From positions 248,001 through 312,000 of the forward strand of contig JAHFWL010000171.1 of the NCBI GenBank assembly GCA_021292165.1: a stretch of DNA of 64,000 nucleotides, in the 5' to 3' direction. The translations under genes and the position numbers were made by a program. Below are positions 22,221 to 33,176 of this stretch, one piece after another; position 1 is the first letter of the stretch, and every line of letters begins with the position of its first letter. The stretch comes from Shinisaurus crocodilurus (taxonomy: Eukaryota > Chordata > Lepidosauria > Squamata > Shinisauridae). The notes below the pieces were generated by a model. The model did no database searches. It saw only the letters and a list, made by a program, of their open reading frames with translations, and had not been told where the DNA came from.

Positions 22221-23416
22221 GCCCCTGGGAGCTGCGCTGACCCCGTTGCCCTGGCGACCCCCGGGCCCCTTTTAGGACTGATCCTGCTTGAGTCTGCTCA
22301 GCCCCTTCCTGGCCTCTGCCTCTTGGTCATGCTGGAGGGTGACAGACTGTGAGGAACTGGTGGGAGTGGAGCGTGGGGTCCGTGTTGCTGATCTGTGGCA
22401 GCTTGCCCACGGCCTTGCTGGGATGGGCGGCCGTCTCCTCCTCCTCCTCCTCCTCCTCCTCCAACTCACTCCAGCCACTGGCAGCCAAAATGGACGTTGG
22501 CATGCGCTTAGGGCAGCCTCCTCCAACCTGGTGCCCTCCCAGCGTTCCTGACCATTGGCCGTGCTGGATGGGGATGATGGGAGTTGCAGTCCAAAACATC
22601 GGGAGGACTCCAGATTGGGGAAGGCTGGGGGTGGCGGGGGTTATGACCAGGAGGGCAGATTGCATAACAAAGGGTTGTTCATTGGTAGACGTCGATGCGA
22701 TGTCAGAATCCGCCTCAGCCATCGAGCGTGACACACACACCCCCGGCTCAGCCCAGTTCAACGAGGCCGGCTCCTTCTCCAGTTGTCCATTAGGGCCTCC
22801 CCCCCCCCCCAGCTCAGCTGCCTGCGAGCTAACCAGTTCTGCCGCGTGCCCCGGCACCGGTTCTTTGGCCAGCCTTTGGGCGGTGGGTGTCACAGGGAGG
22901 CTGGCCCGGTGGGGCCGGCTTGGCTCGGAGCCCTGCATCAGGCTTTCCTGACGGTGCCCCCGCTGAGCCTTCGCTGGCCCCCTCGCTGCCTGCTCCGCCG
23001 TCTCTGCCAGCTCTTAATCGCTTCAGCCAGCCGTGCTCCTGGCTGCAGTTGGGAGGTTCAGCCCGAGAGAAAAACAGCTTTGCTGGGCCGGCCGGGAAGG
23101 CGATGGCCTGAGATGGCGCGCTCATGACTGGAGGAGGCGGGGAAGAGAAGGCCCTTTCTTTGCGTGCCATTTCCCTCCGGCCATTTCGGCTTCACCACGT
23201 TGGTGCCCGCATCTGTGCCCCCTCCCGTGTCTTGCCCGGCCAGCCGTGCCGGCTTGGCTTGTGCTAGCAGCTGCAAAGGGTCCTCCTGGGTCTGAGCAGG
23301 GGGGGGGGGGGCTTTTATTCTCAGGGCCCCCGCAGCCCTTGCTCCTCCGATGCGTTCTCACCCCTGGATTTGCTCTCCTGCCCCATGCTTGGCCCTTCGG
23401 GCGCGCAGCAGGAGGG
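22221..23416. other. GC-rich sequence with an old MITE and (CTC)n
   Basis: It holds a (CTC)n run at about 22436-22462 and an old palindromic MITE at 22514-22627. The remainder is GC-rich sequence without a recognised gene. Confidence 0.35.
22514..22627. mobile_element. Old palindromic hAT-like MITE
   Basis: The ends cagcctcctccaacctggtg and ccagattggggaaggctg, with inner arms (accattggccgtgctggatg, gggagttgcagtccaaaaca), identify a diverged member of the palindromic family. Confidence 0.65.
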
Positions 23417-24063
23417 ATCATAGAATCATAGAAAAGTAGAGTTGGAAGGGGCCTACAAGGCCATCGAGTCCAACCCCCTGCTCAATGCAGGAATCTAGGT
23501 CAAAGCATCTCTGACAGATGTCTGTCCAGCTGCACCTTGAATGCCTCCAGAGTGGGAGAGCCCACCACCTCCCTAGGTAGTTGATTCCATTGTCTTATTG
23601 CTCTGACAGTCAGGAAATTTCTCCTGATGTTTAGGTGGAATCTAGGTTCCTGTAACTTGAGCCCATTATTCCGTGTCCTGCAAACTGGGATGATCGAGAA
23701 GAGATCCTGGCCCTCCTCTGTGTGACATCCCTTCAAGTACTGGAAGAGTGCGATCATATCTCCCCTCAGTCTCCTCTTCTGAAGGCTAAACATGCCCAGT
23801 TCTTTCAGTCTCTCCTCATAGGGCCTTGTTTCCAGTCCCTTTATCATCCTTGTTGCCCTCCTCTGAACCCTCTCCAGTTTGTCTATGTCCTTCTTAAAGT
23901 GAGGTGCCCAGAACTGGACGCAGTACTCGAGATGAGGCCTAACCAGTGCCGAGTAAAGGGGAATTATCACTTCCCGCGATTTGGAAGCTATCCTTCTATT
24001 AATACAGCCCAAAATTGCATTTGCCTTCTTTGCAGCCACATCGCATTACTGGCTCATATTCAG
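23417..24063 (-). mobile_element. CR1 LINE 3' end (longest copy)
   Basis: The minus strand is open from [20 protein letters not shown], a segment missing in the other copies here, through [20 protein letters not shown] to the terminal [16 protein letters not shown]. The 3' UTR and octamers follow at 23417. The unbroken frame suggests recent insertion. The catalytic RT motif region is not included. Confidence 0.94.
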
Positions 24064-25255
24064 ATGCCCCTCCTCAGTGGTGCGGTGGAGCCTGGAGGCA
24101 CGCAGGGGTGCCGCACCAGCGCTGTCTTTCTCGGCGGGGACGTCGGCATCCCCTGCCACCCGCACCCCCGGCGTCCCTGTTCCCTCTCAGCTCAGCCGCA
24201 ATCCTCACAGTAGCCGCAGGGGAGGGAGGGATTTCCCCAACAGTAATATATTGTCCCTCATTGTATTTTGGGGTGCCGTGGTCCTGAATGGGCATTTGGC
24301 CCACTGGCTTTACAAAAGGCCTGCTCTGGATGGAGATGACAACTGCTAGAACGGGGGGGTGTCGATACAGATCACCACAGCTGCTGGCATGTTTGGCCCC
24401 TCCCTGGGTGCGTGGCTGTGGGGACTGTCACGATGGGTGCCTGCACCTCAAAACTGACCACTGCCCCCAGTGTGACGGCAGGCGTCCTGCTGCCCAGCGC
24501 TTGATTCCTGTCTCGCTGTGTCCTGAGCAGGATGGGAACTGAGCACCTTTCCCAGGTGGCCTTGCTTCCCAGGTGGCCTTGCTTCCTCCTGTCTTGATGA
24601 GTCCTCAGGCGGCGTCAGAGCTAAGAAGCTTGTTCTTGCCCACCTGCTCCCTCGGAGAAGAGCAGCGCTTCCTTTCAGCCTTCCCAGCAAAAGAGGAGGG
24701 AGGCGGCTGGGGGCTTCGCTTGGGGAGCTGCGCCTCCCCCCCCCTTCTTCCCCCTCCCCAGCGCAGCAGGATGCTGTGAGGAACACCTGGAAGGAAGCGA
24801 AGTCCCCTTTCCTCCAAAGACAAAATTATAATTTGTTAGGCTGCCTAAGGACGAGCGACTGCTCCCTGAATTCAGGACACCAAGATGTGCTTAGAGTGGC
24901 ATCCGCGCACCGGCACATGAATGATATGTGGTATTGCACCTCGTTCTCCTGGTCCTCTCCCTGCACCTTCGGTCATCTTGCTCTCGCTGCTTGGAGTCGC
25001 CTCCCCTCCGCAGACCCTTTCCCAAACTCACCTCTTCGGCTTCCCTGGCCTAAAGAGGGCACCAGAAGAGGCCTGAAGCTGGACCACTCCCGAGGGCCGT
25101 TGCACCCGGCACCGTGCTTCTCATGGTAGCCAGCTGGGTGCCTTCAGGAAGCCCCCAAGCAGATCGTGGAGGCAAGAGCCCTGTCCTGTGGTCCACAGCC
25201 GCCCCAGTAGCCGGCATTCAGAGGTGAACTGCTCCTGAACCTGGAAGCCCCACAT
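24064..25255. other. No gene recognised
   Basis: Mixed unique sequence. A weak L2-like coding resemblance occurs at about 24960-25050 and was not strong enough to annotate. Confidence 0.3.
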
Positions 25256-25490
25256 AGCCAGTGTGGCGTAATGGTTAGCTTGTTGGGCTGGGACTCGGGA
25301 GGCCCGGGTTCTAGTCCCCACTCAGCCATGAAGCTCCCTGGGGGACTCTGGGCCAGTCAGTGACCCTTAGCCTGCCTTCACTCACAGGGTCACGGTGAGG
25401 ATGAAATCGATAGGAGAGAATCATGTACGTCACTTTGGGCTCCTTGGAGGAAAGGCGGGGTGTGCATGTAACAAACAGATAAATAATAAC
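25256..25490 (+). mobile_element. Sauria-type SINE, full length
   Basis: The tRNA-like head has an A-box region (gtggcgtaatggttagc) and a B-box region (gggttctagtcccc). A unique body (gggccagtcagtgaccctta) and a Bov-B-like tail (ggaaaggcggggtgtgcatg) follow. It is more diverged than the copy at 27523. It is a pol III-type retroposon, not a functional tRNA gene. Confidence 0.9.
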
Positions 25491-25548
25491 GGACAAGCAC
25501 TGCTAGACCTTTCCTCCAGCTCGATGCCATTGGCTCACCCTGCGTCCA

Positions 25549-25645
25549 CTAACCTGGGGCCCTCCGGATGTGTCAAACTGCAACTGCCAATGGCCATGCT
25601 GGCTGGGCATGATGGGAATTGTAGTCCAACACAACCCCTTCTAAA
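25549..25645. mobile_element. Old palindromic hAT-like MITE remnant
   Basis: The arms taacctggggccctccggatg and gatgggaattgtagtccaac are recognisable. The right terminus is missing. Confidence 0.5.
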
Positions 25646-26107
25646 GCCATCCTAGCTCCTGGCTGGCACCACCTCTTCTGCAGCAAGTTCCATACATTAA
25701 TGATGCACTTGGTCATCGGTTTGCCCATCCCAAATCTGCTTCTGCTCAATTCAAGCAGATGACCCCACTCACCCCGAGTTCTCCTTCTCATAGAAGCAGA
25801 AAAACGCTTCTGTTCCTCCACTGCCACCTAACTCCCCATTCCTATTTCTCTACCTGCTCATTATAAATGCCTTTTGGACAGGGCAGGGGTGGGGTGGGGT
25901 TTCCCCCTTTAAAAGGATGCTTCCCTGAACTACTGTTGCCAGCTTTGCTTTTGAGATAAATCGTTGATTTCTAACTCTGGGTTCGCTGCTCCCCTTGATG
26001 ATGTAGCCTTCCACACATAATCTCTTCCAGGCGTTTGCTTATGTCCTCTTTTCAAGGTGGTGTGTTTTTTGACTGTCTTCGAAAAAAAACACAACCTTTT
26101 CGTAGAA
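25646..26107. other. No gene recognised
   Basis: The sequence at 25650-25850 resembles a repeated LINE-type 3' region but could not be assigned. The rest appears unique. Confidence 0.3.
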
Positions 26108-26242
26108 CAGTGTTCTCCAACCTTGAGTCCCCAGATGTTTTTGGCCTACAACTCCCAGCATGCCCCAGCCAGCTACGCTGGCTGGGGCATGCTGGGAGTT
26201 GTAGGCCAAAAACATCTGGGGACCCAAGGTTGGAGAACACTG
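26108..26242. mobile_element. Palindromic hAT-type MITE, copy 3, perfect TSD
   Basis: This 135-bp palindrome is flanked by a perfect 8-bp direct repeat TCGTAGAA (26100-26107 and 26243-26250). The terminal CAGTG...CACTG and 8-bp duplication assign it to the hAT superfamily. Confidence 0.95.
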
Positions 26243-26807
26243 TCGTAGAACATTCCCGGTTTTCCTGGAGATTTCGAGAATTCTCCAATGTTTTGCCATT
26301 ACTGGCTGCTTTACCACAGCGCTGTGATTCAGAGTATCACAGTACTATGAGGGATGGAGGGACATTTAGCGTATTTATTTTAAGCTTTTCAAAATAAAAT
26401 AAATTTCCCTCTAGAGTCCCACTCAGGGTGCTGGGAGCTTGGGACTCCTCCCACTCCTCCGCGTGTGTTCTGTCGCGTTAACATCCGCCGAGAGCTCTCT
26501 GTGCGCTAAATCTGAACTTCAGGCATGCAGTCTATGGTGAGTGAGCACATACACATGGGGGGGGTAGGTGGGAGGGAAGCAGGATTTATTTATTCTAGAT
26601 CAATATGTGCCCCAGGTGGTTAGCAGCAACAGCATTACACAACTGCAGTATTGCCCCCCCCTCCCCCCGTGGGTCTGGAGGCCAAGTCCTACGAAGACTT
26701 GTGGTTGGTAACTTGCCGTTGTTTGGTTTTATGATTGTAAAACTGACTCGATGGCATTTGCCAGTGGGGCGGTATCCAGACCTAATTAAAAACACGCATA
26801 AATAAGA

Positions 26808-27420
26808 AAGGTTGAAGGAGTTGGGTACATTTAGCCTGGAGAATGGATGATTAGGAAGCGATAGGATAGCCATCTTCAGATGTTTGAAGGCGGGCTGTCA
26901 CATACCGTAGATCAGTGTTCTCCAACCTTGGGTCCCCAGATGTTTTTGGCCTACAACTCCCAGCATGCCCCAGCCAGCGAAGCTGTCTGGGGCATGCTGG
27001 GAGTTGTAGGCCAAAAACATCTGGGGACCCAAGGTTGGAGAACACTGACATAAATGACGGTGAACATTTGTTTTCAGTTGCTCCAGTGGGTTGGACCTGA
27101 AGGAGTTTGAATTACAAGAGAAAGGACTTTGACGAAGCATTAGAAACCGCCTCCTGACAGTCCGAGCTCTTCGAGGGTGGTGCGGGGTGCGGGCTTCCCA
27201 GGAAGGTGGTGGACCCGCCGCCATGAGAACCGTTTCCAGAGGGGCAGCCGTGCTCCTCTGCGGCAGCAGGAAGAGCCTCAAGGCTCTCTGTTGCTTCTCC
27301 TTTAGTAGAGGCGCTTGGGCAGAGGCTGGATGGCCACCTCGCAGGGTTGCTGTAGCAGTGGATCTCCTGCATTGGACTGGTGACCGTTGGGGTCCCTTCC
27401 AAGTCTAGGATACTGTGAAT
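26808..27420 (+). mobile_element. Old CR1 LINE 3' fragment, interrupted by a MITE
   Basis: The + strand has gttgaaggagttgggtacat...tagcctggagaatgg and, beyond the MITE at 26913-27047, a continuation (gtgaacatttgttttcagtt) to a CR1-like 3' end (ctgcattggactggtgaccg). It is heavily diverged and cut by the MITE insertion. Confidence 0.65.
26913..27047. mobile_element. Palindromic hAT-type MITE, copy 4, nested in CR1
   Basis: A 135-bp near-perfect palindrome inserted in an old CR1. The centre is gccagcgaagctgtctgg, with slight mismatches in the loop. The flanks ccgtagat and acataaat match at about 5 of 8 positions. Confidence 0.9.
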
Positions 27421-27522
27421 GGGCCGGGGCAGGGCCTGTTGCCAGGCTCTGCTTCCCGCATCCACCCGCCATCGGTTGAATGTCTGAAAAGGGACTATGG
27501 AGAGACCGTTCTGGCCGCTGCC

Positions 27523-27767
27523 CGTTGTGGCGTAGTGGTGAGGGTGTTGGACTGGGACTCGGGAGATCCGGGTTCTAGTCCCCGCTCGGCCATGAAACTC
27601 ACTGGGTGACTTTGGGCCAGTCACTGACTCTCAGCCTCACCTACCTCACAGGGTTGTTGTTGTGAGGATAAAATGGAGAGGAGGAGGAGGATAATGTAAG
27701 CCGCCTTGGGTTCCTTGCAGGAAAAAAGGCGGGGTATAAATATAATAAATAAATAAATAAAATAAAT
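27523..27767 (+). mobile_element. Sauria-type SINE, full length, well preserved
   Basis: The tRNA-like head (gtggcgtagtggtgagggtg ... gggttctagtccccgctcgg), body (gggccagtcactgactctca, cctacctcacagggttg) and Bov-B-like tail (ggcggggtataaatataa) with (AAAT)n are all present. It is the best copy in the window and the main support for a squamate source. Confidence 0.93.
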
Positions 27768-29826
27768 CTCTGTGGGGTTTTCTTTTTTTTAATGTTGTCT
27801 TGTCAGGATTGGTTTTTCATAGCCAGGATTGAGAGGGTGGGAACGCTTAATTCATTTTTGTTCAAAGTTGCGTATACATCATGGACACGTTATCTCAGCG
27901 GTTTGATTGCTGTGCATGCATGTGTGTGTGTGTGTGTGCGCGTGTGTGAAGGTACCGCTGCCTGCGGCCCTCCAGCCAGGGCAGGTCAGGAACGGGGAGA
28001 ACTCATTGGAGTTCGCTCAGAGCTCTCAAACTCTGTGGCTTCTCCTCCGCACAAGCTTTCGTGCGGAGAAAGCAAAACTCCCATTTTCTTCTTCGGGGAG
28101 GCCCCAAATTGGCCTCCCTGCCTGCCTGGCAGAAGGTTGGCTGCTCCTTTCAGCACACGGGAGGCCCAAGTGCGCTGTTCCCATGGCGACAGCATTTTGG
28201 AGGAAGTGATCCTTCTGTGAATCGGAAGGTTCCTTTTGAGCACTGGAGGGTGTGTGTGTGTGTGCAGAGCTTGTGTGAATGCAGCCAAAGCAGGCACCGC
28301 GAGAGAGCAGTTGGGAGGGCTGGGCAGCTGGAGTCTCTCTGACGCCACACGGGCCTGGGGAGTGGTAGAATCCGGTCCTTGTGCAAAGTGCTCTGCAGCT
28401 GGGACTCTGTGCTGTGGGCCTGAGCTGATTGGGATTGGTGAGTGGATAGTCTTGTTTGGTGGTGGTGGGTGCGACTGGGAGGTGCCATTCCACTCCTGGT
28501 GTCTCCTTTCCTCCCCATCAGTGCGTGAAGGAGGAGCATTGATGCCCCCTGCAGCCTGTGGCTTGTGTTGCTCCTCGTCCTTCTGTTTCCAGACTGGGAC
28601 AAACACACACACCTTGGGCCCTCTGCTCTCAGGCTCTTCTGGCTGCTTAACATAGGAGAGATTTTGCATTACACATTTCCAAGGTTGAATGTGAAAACAT
28701 CACTTTCATGCTTCCCTAGTAGTCAAGGTGTCTCAGTTGATGGGTGGACCAACATCTCCCCCCCCCCCCAAATTGGGAAAACACCTCAATGGTTTTGATA
28801 CCTGGACATGTGAGGATGGATTTGCACTTCATGCCACAAGCATGCTTGCTGTCGTGGATGCCACACAGTGTGAATGGAAGAAGTGTGTTTTCAAATGGGA
28901 TGTATGAGGAATTTGTACCTGTTCATTTTTGATCAGGATTTACCCAGTTTGCACTTTCCAGACTGAACACAGTCTCAGGCGCAATCTGCGGTCGAAGTCC
29001 ATACATTCCCGAGCTTGCAGTGTGATTCGTGGACCAAAAAATTAAAATGAATTCAGCAGCATGCGTACGTTTGAAAAATGCACATGAAAAATACACTTTT
29101 GAAAAATGCACACAAATACACTTTAATCAATGGGAGAAGAATGCATACATTTCAACAGTGCACAGAACTGATGTGTACTTATGGAAAAATACGCATGAAA
29201 ATACGCATGGATTTTCATGCAAAAAGAAAAAACCACAGCTCACAATTCAATACAGACTTGAGTCAGAACGAGCTTCAAGATGGAATTCAGAGAAATTCGG
29301 GGAGTTTTGCTGATTCGCACGTCTCTGTTTCAAAAACCTGCAGGGACACACTTGTGAATGGCTGCTGGGAAGCTGTGATTGGCAGCTGCTTCCCAGGTGT
29401 GCACCAGAAACAAGTTTCCTTTGTGTTGAGAAACATAAGCCACACTTGGCGCTGTGATAGTCACCTCAGCAAATGCCACTTCATCTGCAGCAACGTGCTT
29501 GCAACACGATGTGAGAATCGGCCCCGAGCGAGTCAGTGACCTGAGGTCTATGTAACAGGATCGCAGCGGCACAGGTGCCATTATGGAGTCTGAAAGCCTT
29601 TCGTGAATGACGCATCTAGCCCTGTGGCCCTCACAGCCAATTCTGAGGCCGTTACCAGTACAGTAACATGAATGCATGAGGTTGCCTCATTTTGGCCATC
29701 TTGTGTGAGCCACGAGTTATGCCGTAAGTTGCAACACTGCTCTGGCACACCAGTCCTTACACACACACACACACACACACACACACTTTTGAACATTTGA
29801 AGCTGCCTTGTGCTGCATCAGGAGAG
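27768..29826. other. Largely unique sequence with microsatellites
   Basis: It contains (TG)n at about 27920-27946 and 28248-28263 and (CA)n at about 29759-29787. At 28960-29330 lies an A/T-rich block with repeated atgcacatgaaaaatacact-like units that is probably an interspersed repeat of unknown family. No exon recognised. Confidence 0.35.
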
Positions 29827-30262
29827 CCATCCATCATCCATCCATCAGGCGATCACTCGTGACCGAGTAAGATTGTCTTCCGGGATAAAAGGAGGAAATT
29901 CTAAAGAAGATTGTGTAGACTCTAGCGATGGGTCCGTAAGTGACTGTGGAGGCCAATTCTAGATCCACACAGCTTCCCACAGTGAGGACACAGGTTACCA
30001 GATAGAAGATGGTCCTGTAAAGGATTCGTTGGACGTGCTTTTCGCTTCGCACGTTTCTCCCTTTCACCTTGCACTCGGGCTTCTTCAAAGTCCATGGAAC
30101 CTTTGTGAAAGGCCAACCTCCATTTAGATCGTTCATGGGCCAGAGCTTCCCAGTTTTCGATGTTTATATTGCATTTTTTTAGATTAGCCTTATGAACATC
30201 TTTTAAACCTCTTATATTGACCACCGATATTCCGCTTTCCATCCTTGAGTTGGGAGTGGGGA
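29827..30262 (-). mobile_element. RTE-like LINE 3' end with terminal zinc-finger motif (copy 1)
   Basis: The minus strand encodes KANLKKCNINIENWEALAHE, RSKWRLAFHKGSMDFEEARV and a C-terminal finger-like CPHCGKLCGSRIGLHSHLRT-H. This is followed by a 3' UTR (gaccgagtaagatt complement) and a (GATG)n-type tail. Compared with the copy at 60346, one extra T near 30200 shifts the frame. The clade is my best guess from the coding motif and tail; I am sure only that it is a non-LTR retrotransposon terminus. Confidence 0.75.
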
Positions 30263-32256
30263 AAGCACCAAAGAACCAGAAGTGGAGGAAGAGGTATGCC
30301 GCCAGCTGCCGCTTGAGAGTAGCAGTTGCGTTTGTGAGGATCGCCCAGCCCAGCATGTTGCGACCAGATCTTCACAAAATCAGTGGCTACTTCCAAGCGC
30401 CAGCTGCACTCCCTGCCCTCTGACACTGAGTCTGGCCCACTTGCCCCCCTTTCTCAGCATAGCCTAATTGTCAGCGGCTTTGCAGGGTCTCAGCCTGGCC
30501 TGCCCCCCTTCCCAGCGCTGCCACCTGATCCCGCTTTACCCGGAGGTGTCCAGGATTCTGCGTGCGCGGCAGTGCCTCTGCCGCCGATGAGTGGTGGACT
30601 CTTCCCTCCGTTTCATTTGGGCCAGCACAGTTGTTTGTAGGACTGTCCTGTCCTACAAGAAGGAGACTGTCCTGCTTCTGAAGCAAAAAAGTATCCTCCC
30701 TCCCCACCCAGTAAGCTCTATGTTTATTATTTTCAGGAATGCAGTGACTTTTGACTCCTTCATCCTCCTGAGCCCTGTTAGTAAGCACACTTGCACGCTT
30801 TGAACTTCCACTGTCTTCAAAGGCGCTTGAGTGTGAGTATGTTTAGAATTAGGCCCTCTGTTGGCAATTCATAACCCACAATTATTTGTTGTTTATGCCA
30901 TTCATAAATTGTGGCTTGTGACTTCACTGGGCTGCTGTGCTCTGATCTCTCTGGGCATAACTCGTGGCCCAAACCCCACGGGGCTTAAAATAGCCAAACC
31001 CTCCAAGCCAGTGTCTTGTGAACGCCCAGCCCAGCGGTCCAAAACGTTTGGTGACCATTTGCAAACTTCCTGTTGGTGGAGGTTCCTAAATGGGATGCAT
31101 GTTTGGAGTGGGCAAACATCAGCTCTGTTGCTGATGGGGCTAATTCCAGACATTTTAGCTCAATCTTCCTGTCAGAGCCGATCTATAAACTTGTCTGCTT
31201 GCTGACAAAGCACGAGCTTCCTAGCTAAGGGCTAGGAAGCACAGTTGACCCTCTTCTGGGAAGCAGGAAGGCGGCAGTGCCGCGGCACTTCCCTTGTTGT
31301 CACAGGCCTCTGGGAACGTCTGCTTTGCAAGGCTTGCCGAAATGCACGGGCCACTCTCAGAAATGTGGAGTTCTCACTGGCACAGGCCCTGTTCCGCAAA
31401 TGCCCCACTGAAACAAAAGTTCCTCGTGGACGGTGTGGTGAAGAAGGGGTTACCACAAAGGAGGCCCTCTCTCTCTCTTTTGCAGAGTGTTTATCACCAC
31501 AGCAATCTTGCCTGGCAATTGTGGTTTGCTCCACTTAAGAAACCTCGCTGAGTTGAGCTGCAGTCCCTGCTGTGTGGCTGTGTGGTGGAGGGAGGGAGGG
31601 AGGGAGGGGCTGGCACCAGTGGCACCCCCCCCCCATGTCCTTGTTGGCATAAAGCTCCTGCTGGATTGTGCTACAGACTGATTAGGGAAGAATAAAGCGA
31701 GGGAGCGGGAGCAAGGAATTCCTCCTCTTGTGTATTTTCTTTGTGTAAAGGGAATATATTAGATGAGGGCAGAGTCACTGCCTGAGGCAAAGGGGCTAGG
31801 GAAGTTGGATTGTGACTGTGAATGACAGAAGTGGGTGTGTGTTGTTTTCTTTTTAAAAGAAGGGCAAGTTCCTAATCCTCAAAGCTAAGGATGGAGTACT
31901 TGCAAAGGTGCGGGCTTCATCTCCCCCCACCCCTTGTATTTATTTTTCTGACTGCCTCCCTCTTTCATTTGAATCCCACGCTGAGACCTGCTTCTTCAGG
32001 AAGGGCTCTCGGTATCCACTCCAGCCGAGGCTTTATCGTTCTTCCATAATGGTTCTCCCCTGTGTCTAAATTAACCCATGGCTTCTTCTGAAGTCTTGTT
32101 TGTCTGTTTCTTCTCGTTTTGCACACGGAACCTGACAGTCTGTTGCAAGGCCTCGGGCCAGGGACTTCTGTGAATAATCTAGCATGCTGTTGGCTCTTAA
32201 TTAGGGCCAGAACCCAATTAAAAGAAAGTGTATTTATATGGGATTTAGTCTGATTG
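30263..32256. other. Unique sequence, nothing recognised
   Basis: No exon, RNA gene or repeat was recognised. A (GAGG)n run lies at about 31588-31606. Confidence 0.35.
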
Positions 32257-32261
32257 ATTAA
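32257..32261. repeat. 5-bp target duplication (left) of the LTR element
   Basis: ATTAA directly before the left LTR matches ATTAA at 35835-35839 after the right LTR. Confidence 0.85.
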
Positions 32262-33046
32262 TGTGGAGGAAGGGGGGGCTGGCTGACCCGCCACACCCCC
32301 ACCCTTTCCTACCCCAAAGGACCCAAGACCCCCAGAGATCTCAAGGTACCAGATTGCCAGCCTCAGCTGTCTGCAATCCTACTTGAATCTCTGTTCAGGG
32401 ACTTGCCTTTGTCTATAACCTGGATTTAGTTACTGAACCAAGCAGAGCAATCCACAAACACCATGTGGGGTAAAAAACCAAAGGAGGTTTATTCTGGTAG
32501 CATTTTACAACAAAAGGTGGGAAATGAGAGAAGCACAAAAATAGAGAGAGAGACTTTGGTACACAGTAAAGCTGCAAAATAACAAAACCCGATTCCTTAA
32601 TATCTCTCCCAGGCACACAACTCTGTTACCTGGGGGTCAGTTCTCTTCCAGGGTTAGATCCAGCACAGCCTTGCTGCCCGGGAGGACTACTTCCACCTAC
32701 CCAAAGGTCCGAGATGGGTAGCCCTCCACAAGGCCTGTCTTTACCAGAGCCCTCATTCAGCTAATTTCACCAGGAGCTACCTGGGGTCGTATCCTGAGGC
32801 CCCCCGAAGGCTTGGACCTCTGCCTAGCTTGCTGCCATTACTCCACAGCCAGCAACCATGCGACAAACAAAGACCAAAACCCACACGTTGGGAAATATAC
32901 CTCCCCCCCCCTCCCCTCCTTTCTGTAGCTCTGCTGCCTTTTAGCCAATCATGATGCACTTCACCTGGCCAGACAGGGGGAGGGGAACTCATGACTCTTG
33001 ACTTTTGCATCTGAATGCCGGGTCACTGTAGACTTTGGGACGCCGG

Positions 33047-33084
<38 letters not shown>

Positions 33085-33165
33085 AGCCTTTAGCCGGTTC
33101 ACACATGAGGGTGTGTGTGTGTGTGTGTGTGCATGTAGGAACCCCCAAAGGCTCTTTTCTTCACA
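32262..33165 (-). repeat. 3' LTR (left) of the non-autonomous element
   Basis: The repeat starts tgtggaggaaggg and ends cttttcttcaca. On the minus strand an AATAAA signal is at 32488-32493, setting the R/U5 region on the left side. It differs from the other LTR by point changes, by a divergent stretch at about 33000-33110, and by an expanded (CA)n (33050-33083) and (TG)n (about 33111-33131). Confidence 0.93.
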
Positions 33166-33176
33166 CCCCTTCCTTT
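33166..33176 (-). other. Polypurine tract of the LTR element
   Basis: On the minus strand AAAGGAAGGGG ends exactly where the 3' LTR begins with TG. This is the position expected for the plus-strand primer of reverse transcription. Confidence 0.75.

Noticed and set aside
26039..26317. Recurrent peptide VFSNLGSPDVFGLQLPACPS in many open frames
   Set aside because: It is the translation of the palindromic MITE arms. It recurs because the element does, on both strands, not because of a protein family.
27523..27610. tRNA-gene-like sequence
   Set aside because: The A/B-box region is the head of a Sauria-type SINE with body and Bov-B-like tail attached. It does not fold as a complete cloverleaf in my reading.
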